Below, piece by piece: positions 28,496 through 37,742 of a stretch of 38,647 nucleotides of DNA. A program made the translations under genes and the position numbers. Position 1 is the stretch's first letter. Every line of letters starts with the position of its first letter. Origin of the DNA: Paracidovorax anthurii (GTDB lineage Bacteria > Pseudomonadota > Gammaproteobacteria > Burkholderiales > Burkholderiaceae_C); NCBI RefSeq assembly GCF_003269065.1, contig NZ_QLTA01000051.1, positions 1 to 38,647 of the forward strand. The letters are read 5' to 3'. The notes below the pieces were generated by a model. The model was not told the DNA's origin. It saw only the letters and a program-made list of their open reading frames with translations, and searched no databases.

Positions 28496-28652
28496 TGGAT
28501 CGTTTCTCCTTCATCGTCCACGAAAATCCGATCGACGCCCTTCCGTCTCCGGCCATCGATGGGCCATCCCTTCGGGCAGAAATTTCCAGTGCATGGCAAG
28601 GCACTGTGGGGCGGGAGCTTAAGCCACGCCGGCAGCCTCGACTCCCCCGGAT

Positions 28653-30416
28653 TCAGCCGATGCACGCCGGCAGCCAGCCCCGCAGGCTGTTGAGGAAGGC
28701 CCACTCCCGCACGCGCGGCACGTCCTCCATCCGCACCACCGCCTCGGCGATGCGCCCCTCGCGCAGCGCCACCGCGCGGCCCACGCCGGGCAGCAGGCCG
28801 CAGGCCAGCGGGGGCGTCACCCAGCGGCCGTCCAGCAGCGCCGCGATGTTGCCGAAGGTGCCTTCGGTGATCTCGCCGGCCTCGTTCCACAGCACCGTGT
28901 CGAACACGCCGGGCTGCGTGGGCGCGAAGGCCGCGTAGTGCGCGCGGCGCGTGGTCTTGTGGCGCACGAATTCGCCGTGCGCCGCCTCGAAGGGGCGGTC
29001 GGCCAGTTGCAGCCTCACAGGCGCGGGCACCGGCGGGCAAGCGAAGGCTTCAGCGCGCGGCGCGCCCGCGGCATCCAGCAGCAGGCGCGCGCGCCACAGG
29101 CCCCGCGGGTGCCGCAGCGCCAGCGCCTCCAGGCAAGCATGCACGCGCGGCGCATCCCAGGCGAAGCCGAAATGCGCGGCGGAGCCGGCCATGCGCGCGA
29201 GGTGCTCGGGCAGGTGGCGGAAACGCCCGTCCTCCAGCGCCAGCGTCTCCAGCACCTCGAAGGGCTGGCTCGCGCGCTCCACGAAGGCGCGCTTGTGGCG
29301 CCATTCATCCCACTCGGCGGCTGCCTGGGCGTCGGCGGTGATGCCGCTGCCGATGCCGCAGGTCGCCTCGCCGCCGCGCAGCACCACCGTGCGGATGGGC
29401 ACGTTGAAGGTGGCGGCGATGCCGCCCGCGCCCGGCGGGCCGGCCGGCCGCACCACGCCGATGGCGCCGCAGTACACGCCGCGCGGCCCGTCCTCCAGCG
29501 CGCGGATCGTGCGCATGGCCTGCACCTTGGGCGCGCCGGTGACGGAGCCGCACGGGAACAGCGCCGCGAACACGTCGGCCAGGTCCAGGCCCGGCCGCGT
29601 GCGCGCCGTGACGTCCGAGGTCATCTGCCACACAGTGGGCAGCGCCTGGGTGTGGAAGAGCGCGGGCACGCGCACGCTGTGCGGCTCGGCGATGCGCGAG
29701 AGATCGTTGCGCAGCAGGTCCACGATCATCACGTTCTCGGCGCGCTCCTTGGGCGCCGTGCGCAGGTGCTCGGCATGGGCCGCGTCGGCCTCGGGCGTGG
29801 CGCCGCGCGGCGCCGTCCCCTTCATGGGGCGCGCCAGGATCGTGCCGCCCCCGGGGCCCGAGCGCCAGTCGAAGAACAGCTCGGGCGAGACCGACAGCAC
29901 CTGCTCGCCGTCCGCCCCGATGTGGGCGGCATACCCGCCCGGCTGCGCGCGCCGCAGGGCCCCGAAGAGCGCGGCCGCGCTGCCCTCGAAGCGCCCGTGC
30001 AGCGGCGCGGTGAAGTTGACCTGGTACAGCTCGCCGTCGCGGATGGCCTGCTGGATGTGGCCCAAAGCGGCATCGAAGGCCGGGCGGCCAATGCCGGTCC
30101 AGCCGTCCACGGCGGCGTGTTCCGAAGGGGCCTCGGCCGGGGGCTCCTGCACGGGCGCGCCGTACACCGAGAACCAGGCCAGCGGCCCGTCGGGCGCGTG
30201 CGTGGCCAGGGCCGCGTCGAACGCGCCGGCCGCTTCGTAGCGCAGGTAACCCACGCACCACGCGCCCTGCACGGCGGCCGCGTGCACGGCGCCGAGCACG
30301 CCGCGCACCTCCTGCAGCGACCGCGCCACCAGCACCTCGCGCGGGGCGGCGAAGGCATGGCGCAGGCGCGGGGCGACAGGGTCGAGCGGGGTGGAGAAAT
30401 CGATGCGGGCCGTCAT
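28653..30416 (-). CDS. pabB: Fused aminodeoxychorismate synthase component I / aminodeoxychorismate lyase
   Basis: The 587-residue protein joins two folate enzymes. Residues about 1-360 are PabB: WCVGYLRYEAAGAFD, GELYQVNFTAP, SVSPELFFDW, the PABA-type signature PMKGTAPRG with Lys199, VDLLRNDLSRIA, FPCGSVTGAPK and GIGSGITADA. Residues about 375-587 are the PLP-dependent lyase PabC: FEVLETLALEDG, FRHLPEHLARM, FVRHKTTRRAHY with the likely PLP lysine, and NEAGEITEGTFGNIAAL. Together they turn chorismate, with ammonia from a separate glutaminase, into p-aminobenzoate plus pyruvate. No glutaminase PabA is in the window. The ATG at 30416 gives the family start; no clear ribosome site is seen. Confidence 0.93.
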   Translation of the reverse strand: MTARIDFSTPLDPVAPRLRHAFAAPREVLVARSLQEVRGVLGAVHAAAVQGAWCVGYLRYEAAGAFDAALATHAPDGPLAWFSVYGAPVQEPPAEAPSEHAAVDGWTGIGRPAFDAALGHIQQAIRDGELYQVNFTAPLHGRFEGSAAALFGALRRAQPGGYAAHIGADGEQVLSVSPELFFDWRSGPGGGTILARPMKGTAPRGATPEADAAHAEHLRTAPKERAENVMIVDLLRNDLSRIAEPHSVRVPALFHTQALPTVWQMTSDVTARTRPGLDLADVFAALFPCGSVTGAPKVQAMRTIRALEDGPRGVYCGAIGVVRPAGPPGAGGIAATFNVPIRTVVLRGGEATCGIGSGITADAQAAAEWDEWRHKRAFVERASQPFEVLETLALEDGRFRHLPEHLARMAGSAAHFGFAWDAPRVHACLEALALRHPRGLWRARLLLDAAGAPRAEAFACPPVPAPVRLQLADRPFEAAHGEFVRHKTTRRAHYAAFAPTQPGVFDTVLWNEAGEITEGTFGNIAALLDGRWVTPPLACGLLPGVGRAVALREGRIAEAVVRMEDVPRVREWAFLNSLRGWLPACIG

Positions 30417-30447
30417 GCGGGCGATGGAACAGGTCACGGAAGGGATG

Positions 30448-32280
30448 TCACGGCAGGCCGGCGACGAAATTACGCTTGGGCTTGTACTCGGCGCGCAAGG
30501 ATGCAAGCCATGGCGGCCGTGCCTCGGCCGGCATGCGCGCCACGATGGCGTGCACCAGCTCCAGGGGCCGGGCATAAGGGGACGACGCCATGGCCATGGC
30601 GTGCGTGAAAACGCGCTGCAGCAGTTCCACGGCGTCGGCGTCCTGCTCCGCGGGCAACCGCTGCGCCAGCTCTTCGAGCACCGTGGGGTCGCAACGTGCG
30701 CCCGGCTGGCGCACCAGGGCCAACGCGGCGTCCGGAGCGCGCTCGGCCAGGAGCCACTGCACGCGCACGGTCACGACCCGCTCCACCGGGCCTTGCGGTC
30801 CGGAGGCACGCTTGCGCGCCGCCGACACCTCGGGTCTGCCGGGGTCTTCGCGGCGCTCGGCCCAATCGAACAGCTCGGCGCGGTAGGCGGCGGGGTCGCG
30901 TCCCGCTCGGCGGGCCGCCTTCAGGACCTCCGCATAGGCCTTCGGCGACGGGTATTGCTCCAGGCGCCGCCGGCGAATGGCCAGCGCTTCTTCGTCCCAG
31001 CCGTCGCGCTCATAGCAGCACAGCAACGCATCCTCCAGCCGCTGATCGCGAGGATGGCGGCGGGTGCCGGCCTGCACCCACTGCAAGGCCTCGCGGTGCC
31101 AGCCCTGGCCCTCGCACAAGGCCACGATTTCAAGGAAATCCCGGGCTTCGTCGAGGCTCGCGGCCATGGCATCGTGCAGCGCGCGCGGGTCGTCCTGGCA
31201 GCGGATGCCAGCAAGATAGCGGCGCCGCAGTTCGCCACGGCGCAGGGTGTCCTGGTCGATGAACACGCGCCGCGCGCCAGCGGCGGACGGTGCCGCTGCG
31301 GGCGGGTGGCTGCGCAGCCAGGCCTCCCAGTCCTGGCGCGCCCGCTCGGCATACCGCGCGCGCACGGCGGGCCCGGCGGCGGCCAGGAGGTCGGGCTCGT
31401 TCCACAGCCCCCAGGGGTCCTCGGCCATCAGCGCGAACCACCGGTCCGTCCAGGCCGCGGGCGGCGGCGCCGCGCGTAGCGCATCGGCCAGCAGCCCCAT
31501 CACATCCTGCATCACGCCGCCGATCCCGCCATCGGAGTCGTCGGCCTCGGCCGCCGCCTTGTAGAGGCGGCGCAACGCGTGCTCGCACAGATCCCGCAGC
31601 ACCTCGGGAGCGCGCTCCAGCCAGGGCTTCAACATCGCCACCACGCCCGCGGCGCGGCGCGCATACGCCACGGACCCGCGCCAGTCCAGGAAATCGCCGC
31701 GCGACCTCAGCAGGTCGGTGATGGTGCTGCGCAGGGCCTTGGGGTCGTCCGACGCCTGCTGCTGCAACGCCCAGGCCTTCAGCTCGGCCATCAGGTCACG
31801 ATCCCGCTCCGCCCAGGCCCACAGGCGCTCCGCCAGGGCCTGGGCCGGCTGTTCCCCGACAAATCGGCGCAGCGCGTCGCGGTTGTCGGCCTGCGTGCGT
31901 GCGCGCTTCGCGGCGGCGGCCACCTTGCGGGCCGCCTCCGGGTCGGATTCGACAGCCTGCCCTCCCAGCCCGGACCGCCAGGCCAGCGACAACGCCACGA
32001 GATGCTTGCAGAAGTTGCCCTCCTGCGCATGCGGGCAGTCGCAGGCACCGTCGAGATCATCGTCCGCATCGATCCACACGCGCACCTGGTACGCCTGGGT
32101 GCCATGCACCACGGCTGCCAGCGCCGCCTGCTCGCCCGGCCGCAAGGGCGACTCCTGCAGCGTCTCGATGGCGCCGCTGGCCGCATAGGTACGCCCCCGG
32201 CCAAAGACCGCGGGGCCACTCATGCGCTGCAGCGCGGCATCGGAGAGGTGGGCAAGCCACGAAGGCGGTAAAACAGGCAT
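30448..32280 (-). CDS. SWIM zinc-finger domain protein
   Basis: The 610-residue soluble protein carries a SWIM zinc finger near its start: Cys80, Cys82, Cys91 and His93 in GACDCPHAQEGNFCKHLVA, the CxCx(n)CxH pattern that usually binds nucleic acid or partner proteins. The N-terminal part (FGRGRTYAASGAIETL) is typical of SWIM proteins. The remaining about 500 residues are helical and repeat-like (for example LCEGQGWHREALQWVQAGTR, then CYERDGWDEEALAIRRRRLE), suggesting TPR-like solenoids. I see no enzymatic motif. It is separated by 31 bp from pabBC downstream and by an AT-rich hairpin repeat from nadA upstream. Function unknown. Confidence 0.82.
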   Translation of the reverse strand: MPVLPPSWLAHLSDAALQRMSGPAVFGRGRTYAASGAIETLQESPLRPGEQAALAAVVHGTQAYQVRVWIDADDDLDGACDCPHAQEGNFCKHLVALSLAWRSGLGGQAVESDPEAARKVAAAAKRARTQADNRDALRRFVGEQPAQALAERLWAWAERDRDLMAELKAWALQQQASDDPKALRSTITDLLRSRGDFLDWRGSVAYARRAAGVVAMLKPWLERAPEVLRDLCEHALRRLYKAAAEADDSDGGIGGVMQDVMGLLADALRAAPPPAAWTDRWFALMAEDPWGLWNEPDLLAAAGPAVRARYAERARQDWEAWLRSHPPAAAPSAAGARRVFIDQDTLRRGELRRRYLAGIRCQDDPRALHDAMAASLDEARDFLEIVALCEGQGWHREALQWVQAGTRRHPRDQRLEDALLCCYERDGWDEEALAIRRRRLEQYPSPKAYAEVLKAARRAGRDPAAYRAELFDWAERREDPGRPEVSAARKRASGPQGPVERVVTVRVQWLLAERAPDAALALVRQPGARCDPTVLEELAQRLPAEQDADAVELLQRVFTHAMAMASSPYARPLELVHAIVARMPAEARPPWLASLRAEYKPKRNFVAGLP

Positions 32281-32309
32281 CGGTAAGCGATCTTTGGATC
32301 AGAACGCCT

Positions 32310-32358
32310 TCATGTCGGCAAGAAATCTATCTTTATTGCTATTAAATAAATAGCAATC
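32310..32358. repeat. AT-rich hairpin repeat between nadA and the SWIM gene
   Basis: ATTGCTATT (32335-32343) and AATAGCAAT (32349-32357) form a perfect 9-bp stem with a 5-base loop. It begins two bases beyond the nadA stop on the minus strand and could act as its terminator, although no T-run follows. Together with the upstream ATGTCGGCA it resembles the element at 19793-19859. Confidence 0.6.
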
Positions 32359-32359
32359 C

Positions 32360-33484
32360 TCAGGCCGCGCCGATGCGTGGCACCAGAGCGCCCGCCGGCT
32401 GCCCGCCCTTGAGCGCCGCCGTGAACGCCAGCATGCGGTCGATGGGCTGGCGCGCGCGGGGGATCAGCGCCGGGTCCACGTGGATGGCGTTGGCGCCGCT
32501 CTCCAGCACGCGCGCCACGTCGGCCAGGCCGTTCATGGCCATCCAGGGGCAGTGCGCGCAGCTCTTGCAGGTGGCGCTGTTGCCGGCCGTGGGGGCTTCG
32601 TGGAACACCTTGCCGGGGTTGAGGGCGCGCAGCTTGTGCAGCATGCCGTTGTCGGTGGCCACGATGAACTCGGCGGCGTCCATCTCGCGCGCGGCCTTCA
32701 GGATGGCGCTGGTGGAGCCCACCGCGTCGGCCAGCGCCACCACCTCGGCGGGGCTCTCGGGGTGCACCAGCACCTTCGCCTTCGGGTGCTCGCGCATCAG
32801 CGCCTCCAGCTCGAAGGCCTTGAACTCGTCGTGCACGATGCAGGCGCCGTTCCAGAACAGCATGTCCGCACCCGTCTCGCGCTGGATGTAGCCGCCCAGA
32901 TGCCGGTCGGGCGCCCAGAGGATCTTGTGGCCCGCGTCCTTGAGCGCGGCCACGATCTCCAGCGCGCAGCTCGACGTGACCAGCCAGTCGGCGCGCGCCT
33001 TCACCGCCGCGCTGGTGTTGGCATACACCACCACCGTGCGGTCCGGGTGCTGGTCGCAGAAGGCGCTGAAGGCGTCCACGGGGCACCCCAGGTCCAGCGA
33101 GCAGGTGGCGTCCAGGTCGGGCATGAGCACGGTCTTCTCGGGCGAGAGGATCTTGGCCGTCTCGCCCATGAAGCGCACGCCCGAGACCACCAGCGTCTGC
33201 GCGGGATGGTCGCGGCCGAAGCGCGCCATCTCCAGCGAATCGCTCACGATGCCGCCGGTTTCCTCGGCCAGGTCCTGCAGGTCGGGGTGCACGTAGTAGT
33301 GCGAGACCATCACCGCGTTCTTCTCGCGCAGCAGGCGGCGGATGCGCTCCAGCAGGGCGGCTCGCTCGGCCGGCGCGGGTTCGGCGGGCACGCGGGCCCA
33401 GGCATGGCGGGTGGAGCAGGCGGCGCCGGGGCTGGTGCCCTCGGGCTGCTCATACTCCACGTCCTTGATGGCGGTGGCGATCAT
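32360..33484 (-). CDS. nadA: Quinolinate synthase
   Basis: The 374-residue 4Fe-4S enzyme condenses iminoaspartate (from NadB) with dihydroxyacetone phosphate to quinolinate. Cys128 (DLDATCSLD), Cys215 (WNGACIVH) and Cys312 (CAHCPWM) are spaced 87 and 97 residues apart, the spacing of the cluster ligands in E. coli NadA. Other marks are [43 protein letters not shown] and VHPESPAEV. The ATG at 33484 is chosen as it gives the usual length; the frame stays open upstream. nadC lies 178 bp upstream on the same strand, and that spacer holds nothing I recognise. Confidence 0.96.
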   Translation of the reverse strand: MIATAIKDVEYEQPEGTSPGAACSTRHAWARVPAEPAPAERAALLERIRRLLREKNAVMVSHYYVHPDLQDLAEETGGIVSDSLEMARFGRDHPAQTLVVSGVRFMGETAKILSPEKTVLMPDLDATCSLDLGCPVDAFSAFCDQHPDRTVVVYANTSAAVKARADWLVTSSCALEIVAALKDAGHKILWAPDRHLGGYIQRETGADMLFWNGACIVHDEFKAFELEALMREHPKAKVLVHPESPAEVVALADAVGSTSAILKAAREMDAAEFIVATDNGMLHKLRALNPGKVFHEAPTAGNSATCKSCAHCPWMAMNGLADVARVLESGANAIHVDPALIPRARQPIDRMLAFTAALKGGQPAGALVPRIGAA

Positions 33485-33662
33485 GGGGTCGGTGCCGGTC
33501 ACGGGGCCGGCGGGGTGGGGTTGCTTCTGGCCGCGATTGTCGCGGGGCCGCCGCCCTTTGCCGCCGAAGGGGCATTCGGCGCGCCAGCGCATGGCCCCGT
33601 CAGGCCGGGCTGCGGCATGGCAAAGCGGAACACCGCAGTGGTCTTTGGATGACGAATCCGTA

Positions 33663-34544
33663 TCAGTCGGTGTCCTGCATGCGCATGGAGAAATCCACCG
33701 CCCGCACGTCCTTGGTGAGCGTGCCGATGGAGATGCGGTCCACGCCCGTCTCGGCCAGCGCGCGCAGCCCTTCGAGCGTGACGCCGCCCGAAATCTCCAG
33801 CACGGCCCGGCCCGCGTTGATGCGCACGGCCTCGTGCAGTTGCGGCAGCGGCATGTTGTCCAGCAGCAGCATGGTGGCGCCGGCCGCGAGCGCCTCGCGC
33901 AGTTGATCCAGCGTCTCCACCTCGATCTGCACGAAGGCCGCGCGGCCCGCCACGGCCCCGGCGGCCGCCAGCACGGCGGTGACGCCTCCCGCGGCGGCGA
34001 TGTGGTTTTCCTTGATGAGCACCGCGTCGTGCAGGCCGATGCGGTGGTTGGTGCCGCCGCCCGAGCGCACCGCGTACTTCTGCGCGAGGCGCAGGCCCGG
34101 CAGCGTCTTGCGCGTGTCCACGATCCGGGTGCGCGTGCCGCGCACGGCGTCCACGTAGGCCGCCGTCTTGGTCGCCACGGCCGAGAGCAGTTGCAGGAAG
34201 TTGAGCGCCGTGCGCTCCGCGCTCAGCAGCGCCCGCGCGCTGCCCTCCACCTCCAGCACCACCTGGTCGGCGGCACAGCGCTGGCCCTCGCCCACGTACC
34301 AGGTGATGCGCGCCTCGGGGTCCAGCGCGCGGATGGCGGCCTCGGCCCAGGGCCCGCCGCAGATCACGGCGGCCTCGCGCGCCAGCACCCGCGCCCGCAC
34401 GCGGCGGCGCGCATCGACCAGGCTGGCCGTCAGGTCGCCCGCTCCCACGTCCTCCTCCAGCGCGCGGGCCACGTCGGCGCGGGCCAGGCGGTGCACGAAA
34501 TCGGGATCGGAGAAAGGGTCACGGGGAAGGTCGCTTTTTTGCAT
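33663..34544 (-). CDS. nadC: Nicotinate-nucleotide pyrophosphorylase (carboxylating)
   Basis: The 293-residue enzyme converts quinolinate and PRPP to nicotinate mononucleotide, step three of NAD synthesis. Signatures include [80 protein letters not shown] and [21 protein letters not shown] near the end. The ATG at 34544 gives MQKSDLPRD; a second ATG at 34565 would add seven residues. It is divergent from panB with 68 bp between, where GCATAG occurs twice (34554 and 34567). It is probably co-transcribed with nadA. Confidence 0.96.
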   Translation of the reverse strand: MQKSDLPRDPFSDPDFVHRLARADVARALEEDVGAGDLTASLVDARRRVRARVLAREAAVICGGPWAEAAIRALDPEARITWYVGEGQRCAADQVVLEVEGSARALLSAERTALNFLQLLSAVATKTAAYVDAVRGTRTRIVDTRKTLPGLRLAQKYAVRSGGGTNHRIGLHDAVLIKENHIAAAGGVTAVLAAAGAVAGRAAFVQIEVETLDQLREALAAGATMLLLDNMPLPQLHEAVRINAGRAVLEISGGVTLEGLRALAETGVDRISIGTLTKDVRAVDFSMRMQDTD

Positions 34545-34612
34545 GGGCGGCAAGCATAGCGGCATCGCATAGACTCCCGGCACTTTTTTCGGGACGACCC
34601 TCGCACCGCGCC

Positions 34613-35503
34613 ATGACCTCCACCGCATCCGCCGCCCCCGCTCCGGGAACCCCCTACGGCACGCTGCCGCCCGCCTCGCCCCTGCCCCAGCGCCGGCCCA
34701 TCAGCCTGCCGCGCCTGGCGCAGATGCGCGAGGCCGGCGAGAAGATCGCCATGCTCACGGCCTACGACGCCACCTTCGCGGCCGTGGCCGACGCGGCGGG
34801 CGTGGAATGCATCCTCGTGGGCGACTCCCTCGGCATGGTCTGCCAGGGCCTGCCCAGCACCGTGGGCGTGTCGCTGGAGACCATGGCCTACCACACGGCC
34901 AGCGTGGCGCGCGGCCTGCACCGCGTGCAGGGCACGGCCTGGCTCATCGCCGACCTGCCCTACGGCAGCTACGCCGAGAGCCGCGAGCAGGCCCTGCGCA
35001 GCGCCTGCGCGCTGATGCAAGCGGGCGCGCACATGGTCAAGCTCGAAGGCGGCGGCTGGACGGCGCCCACCGTGCAGTTCCTGGTCGAGCGCGGCATCCC
35101 CGTGTGCGCCCACCTGGGACTCACCCCGCAGACCGTGCACGCGCTGGGCGGCTACCGCGTGCAGGGCAAGGGCGACGACGCCGCGCGCCAGCTGCGCCAG
35201 CACGCGCGCGAGCTGCAGGATGCCGGCGCGGCCATGGTGGTGCTGGAGATGGTGCCCGCGGCCCTGGCGCGCGAACTCACCGACGCCCTGCCGCTGTGCC
35301 ACACCATCGGCATCGGCGCGGGCAGCGGCACCGCCGGGCAGGTGCTCGTGCTGCACGACATGCTGGGCGTGAACCTCGGCAAGATGCCCCGCTTCGTGCA
35401 CGACTTCATGGGCGATGCCGGCAGCGTGCGCGGCGCCATCGAGGCCTATGTGCAGGCCGTCAAGGCCGGCCGCTTTCCCGACGACACGCAGCACGCGTGG
35501 TGA
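34613..35503 (+). CDS. panB: 3-methyl-2-oxobutanoate hydroxymethyltransferase
   Basis: The 296-residue TIM-barrel enzyme adds a hydroxymethyl group from methylene-tetrahydrofolate to ketoisovalerate, giving ketopantoate. Landmarks are [20 protein letters not shown], the metal-binding [19 protein letters not shown], the VKLEGGG motif, [20 protein letters not shown] and the catalytic glutamate region [12 protein letters not shown], then [15 protein letters not shown]. Length is a little longer at the N-terminus because of an Ala/Pro-rich extension. panC follows after 26 bp. The start has no obvious ribosome site. Confidence 0.96.
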   Translation: MTSTASAAPAPGTPYGTLPPASPLPQRRPISLPRLAQMREAGEKIAMLTAYDATFAAVADAAGVECILVGDSLGMVCQGLPSTVGVSLETMAYHTASVARGLHRVQGTAWLIADLPYGSYAESREQALRSACALMQAGAHMVKLEGGGWTAPTVQFLVERGIPVCAHLGLTPQTVHALGGYRVQGKGDDAARQLRQHARELQDAGAAMVVLEMVPAALARELTDALPLCHTIGIGAGSGTAGQVLVLHDMLGVNLGKMPRFVHDFMGDAGSVRGAIEAYVQAVKAGRFPDDTQHAW

Positions 35504-35529
35504 CCCACCGCCCTCCAGGCCTTTTTTCC

Positions 35530-36378
35530 ATGCACATCGCACATTCCATCGCGGAGCTGCGCGCCGCCCTCGCCGGCCGGGGCCGCCCGGCCTTCGTGCC
35601 CACCATGGGCAACCTGCACGCCGGCCACCTCTCGCTCGTGCGGCAGGCCCGCGCGCTCGGCGACGTCTGCGTGGCCAGCATCTTCGTGAACCGCCTGCAG
35701 TTCCTGCCCCACGAGGACTTCGACAGCTATCCCCGCACCTGGGATTCCGACCGCGCCCAGCTGGAGGCCGCCGGCTGCGACATCCTCTTCGCGCCGCGCG
35801 AGGCCGACCTCTACCCCGCGCCGCAGACCTTCAAGGTCCACCCCGATCCCCTGCTGGCCGATCTGCTCGAAGGCCAGTTCCGCCCCGGCTTCTTCACGGG
35901 CGTGTGCACGGTGGTGATGAAGCTCTTTTCCTGCGTGTTCGGCACCACCGGCGGCGGAGCGGCCGTGTTCGGCAAGAAGGACTACCAGCAGCTCCTGGTG
36001 ATCCGCCGCATGGTGGAGCAGTTCGCGCTGCCCGTGGAGGTGGTGGCGGGCGACACCTGCCGCGCGGCCGACGGCCTCGCGCTGAGCTCGCGCAACGGCT
36101 ACCTGGGCGCGGACGAACGCGCCCGGGCCGTGGAACTGTCGCGCGCCCTGCGGTCGCTGGCCGATGCGGCGCTGACGCGGCCCGTGGCCGAATGGCCCGC
36201 GCTGGAGCAGCAGGCCGGCGATGCGCTGCGCGGCCTCGGCTGGCAGCCCGACTACCTCGTGGTGCGCCGCCGCGCCGACCTGCAGCAGTCCGACGCCGGA
36301 GCGAACGCCGGCACGCTGGTGGCGCTCGGCGCCGCGCGACTGGGCACCACGCGGCTCATCGACAACCTCGAATTCTGA
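35530..36378 (+). CDS. panC: Pantothenate synthetase
   Basis: The 282-residue ligase joins pantoate and beta-alanine with ATP. Its nucleotide-binding motif is [18 protein letters not shown] (HxGH type), then [20 protein letters not shown]. The pantoate-binding and KMSKS-like parts are seen in [17 protein letters not shown] and [12 protein letters not shown]. Length is normal. beta-Alanine comes from PanD encoded at 22405. It is 26 bp behind panB, after a short T-rich spacer. Ketopantoate reductase (panE or ilvC) is not in the window. Confidence 0.96.
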   Translation: MHIAHSIAELRAALAGRGRPAFVPTMGNLHAGHLSLVRQARALGDVCVASIFVNRLQFLPHEDFDSYPRTWDSDRAQLEAAGCDILFAPREADLYPAPQTFKVHPDPLLADLLEGQFRPGFFTGVCTVVMKLFSCVFGTTGGGAAVFGKKDYQQLLVIRRMVEQFALPVEVVAGDTCRAADGLALSSRNGYLGADERARAVELSRALRSLADAALTRPVAEWPALEQQAGDALRGLGWQPDYLVVRRRADLQQSDAGANAGTLVALGAARLGTTRLIDNLEF

Positions 36379-36456
36379 ATATCCGGCGGGGCGGCGGGGC
36401 CAGCGCCTACGCGGTCAGCCACCGCTGGCGCACAGCCCGACCCGGGGCCCGGTCTT

Positions 36457-36483
36457 AAGGTGGAGGCATCCACACACCACCTT
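36457..36483 (+). promoter_or_regulatory. Leader hairpin just before the micro-ORF ribosome site
   Basis: AAGGTGG (36457-36463) and CCACCTT (36477-36483) pair perfectly around a 13-base loop. The ribosome site AGGAGA starts three bases later. Such a position suggests translational or stability control of the 24-residue ORF; inference only. Confidence 0.4.
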
Positions 36484-36497
36484 TCAGGAGAAAGACC

Positions 36498-36572
36498 ATG
36501 CCCATCATCCTCTGGCTTCTCGGCGTACCCCTGTCGCTCGTGCTGCTGCTCATGCTCTTCGGGGTGGTCTGA
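36498..36572 (+). CDS. 24-residue hydrophobic membrane micro-protein
   Basis: ATG at 36498 is preceded by a near-ideal ribosome site (CAGGAGAAAG, seven to twelve bases upstream) and opens MPIILWLLGVPLSLVLLLML, then FGVV and TGA at 36570-36572. The product is a single membrane helix with a Gly-Val-Pro kink and no charged residue. Short inner-membrane proteins of similar composition (IxWLLGxPL) occur in other proteobacteria as uncharacterised stress-type small proteins, as far as I recall. It lies between panC and convergent gpsA, with a hairpin in its leader and another over its stop. Too small for most gene finders; no function assigned. Confidence 0.65.
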   Translation: MPIILWLLGVPLSLVLLLMLFGVV

Positions 36573-36609
36573 GCCCCCACCATCCCACCCATCGCGAAAA
36601 TGGGGGTCA
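36570..36609. terminator. Bidirectional stem over the stop codons of the micro-ORF and gpsA
   Basis: CCCCCA (36574-36579) pairs with TGGGGG (36601-36606). Just outside, the plus-strand stop TGA (36570-36572) pairs with TCA (36607-36609), which is the stop of gpsA on the other strand. Loop 21 bases with AAAA before the right arm, giving TTTT inside the minus-strand loop. Possible shared terminator of two convergent genes. Confidence 0.4.
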
Positions 36610-37632
36610 GCCCGGCAAGACTTCCGCCGCCGGGCTGCGGCCCATGAGCCGCGCCACCGCCTCGCGCGGCGCGCTGCGGCCGTCGAGCAGCGACACCACC
36701 GCCTCGGCGATCGGCATGTCCACCCCCAGGTGCCGCGCCCGCTGCACCACGGTGCGGGCGCTGTACACGCCTTCGGCCACATGGCCCAGGGATTGCACCG
36801 CCTGCTCCAGTGTCAGGCCGCGCGCCAGGGCCTGCCCCACGCGGCGGTTGCGCGAAAGGTCTCCCGTGGCGGTCAGCACCAGGTCTCCCAGGCCCGAAAG
36901 GCCCATGAAGGTATCGGCGCGCGCGCCCAGGGCCAGCCCCAGGCGCGTCATCTCGGCCAGCCCGCGCGTGATCAGCGCGGCGCGGGCATTGAGGCCCAGG
37001 TCGAGCCCGTCGCACAGCCCGGTGGCGATCGCCAGCACGTTCTTGACGGCACCGCCCACCTCCACGCCCACGATGTCGTCGTTGGCATAGACGCGCAGCG
37101 TGGGGCCGTGGAAGGCCTCCACCAGCAGCTCGCGCACACCGGCGTCGGTGCTGGCCGCGACGAGGGCCGTCGGCTGTCCCCGGGCCGCCTCCTGCGCGAA
37201 ACTCGGGCCGCTGAGGGCGCCGGCGCGCACGCCGGGCGCCACGCGGGCACAGACCTCGTGCGCCATCAGGCCCTGCGGGCCGCTTGCGCCCGCATCGGCC
37301 GCCGCCTCGAAGCCCTTGCAGAGCCAGGCCAGGGGCACGGCCACATCGCGCAGGTGCTCCAGCATGCCGCGCAGGGCCGACATGGGCGTGGCGATCACCG
37401 CCAGATCGGACGATGCGGCGAGCGCAGCCACTCCACCGCCGTTCACCAGGGCGAGCGAAGAAGGAAAGGCAATACCGGGGAGATAGCGGGCGTTTTCGCG
37501 GGCCGCCTGCATATCGGCGACCTGCTGCGCATCGCGGGCCCAGAGGGTCACGGCGTGCCGTGCAGGGTGCGCGGCGGCGACCAGGGCCATGGCCGTGCCC
37601 CAGGCGCCCGCGCCGAAAACTGCGATTTTCAT
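36607..37632 (-). CDS. gpsA: Glycerol-3-phosphate dehydrogenase [NAD(P)+]
   Basis: The 341-residue enzyme reduces dihydroxyacetone phosphate to sn-glycerol 3-phosphate for phospholipid synthesis. The Rossmann motif [20 protein letters not shown] opens the protein. [26 protein letters not shown] and the catalytic lysine region [20 protein letters not shown] are present. [20 protein letters not shown] and the [20 protein letters not shown] end are typical. It follows secB on the same strand by 110 bp, a neighbourhood common in betaproteobacteria; the spacer is filled with hairpin repeats. Its ATG directly borders one of them. Confidence 0.96.
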   Translation of the reverse strand: MKIAVFGAGAWGTAMALVAAAHPARHAVTLWARDAQQVADMQAARENARYLPGIAFPSSLALVNGGGVAALAASSDLAVIATPMSALRGMLEHLRDVAVPLAWLCKGFEAAADAGASGPQGLMAHEVCARVAPGVRAGALSGPSFAQEAARGQPTALVAASTDAGVRELLVEAFHGPTLRVYANDDIVGVEVGGAVKNVLAIATGLCDGLDLGLNARAALITRGLAEMTRLGLALGARADTFMGLSGLGDLVLTATGDLSRNRRVGQALARGLTLEQAVQSLGHVAEGVYSARTVVQRARHLGVDMPIAEAVVSLLDGRSAPREAVARLMGRSPAAEVLPG

Positions 37633-37677
37633 AGCTGTCCGCGCTTGTGGATCAAGCGCGAGGGCCCGCAGGCCCTC
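37631..37677. repeat. Double-hairpin interspersed repeat between secB and gpsA
   Basis: Starts ATAGCTG at the gpsA start codon. It contains GCGCTTG-TGGAT-CAAGCGC (37641-37659), then at once GAGGGCC-CGCA-GGCCCTC (37660-37677), both perfect 7-bp stems. The order ATAGCTG, CGCTTG, GGAT, AAGCGC, GAGGGCC fits a consensus I remember from Acidovorax/Comamonas intergenic regions. It would lie in the gpsA leader. Confidence 0.6.
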
Positions 37678-37702
37678 GGCCAGGCCGTGGCGGCGCGGCT
37701 GC

Positions 37703-37740
37703 GAACGTGTTCACGATCTCGCAGGGGCCGCGAACACGTT
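37703..37740. repeat. IS-end-like inverted repeat after secB
   Basis: GAACGTGTTCACGATCTC (37703-37720) matches the IS-end sequence seen twice at 38318-38354. AACGTGTTC (37704-37712) and GAACACGTT (37732-37740) are inverted copies, 38 bp in all, two bases from the secB stop. Could be a minimal relic or a MITE-like pair of ends, and may double as a secB terminator. Confidence 0.55.
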
Positions 37741-37742
37741 GT

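Noticed and set aside
28587-28606. CAGTGC...GCACTG inverted repeat downstream of pabBC
   Set aside because: Six pairs with an 8-base loop and no T-tract; too weak to call a terminator.
33485-33662. N-terminal extension of NadA to 33592 or a small gene in the nadA-nadC spacer
   Set aside because: The extension is Arg/Gly/Pro-rich without family similarity, and no frame with a ribosome site is seen in the spacer.
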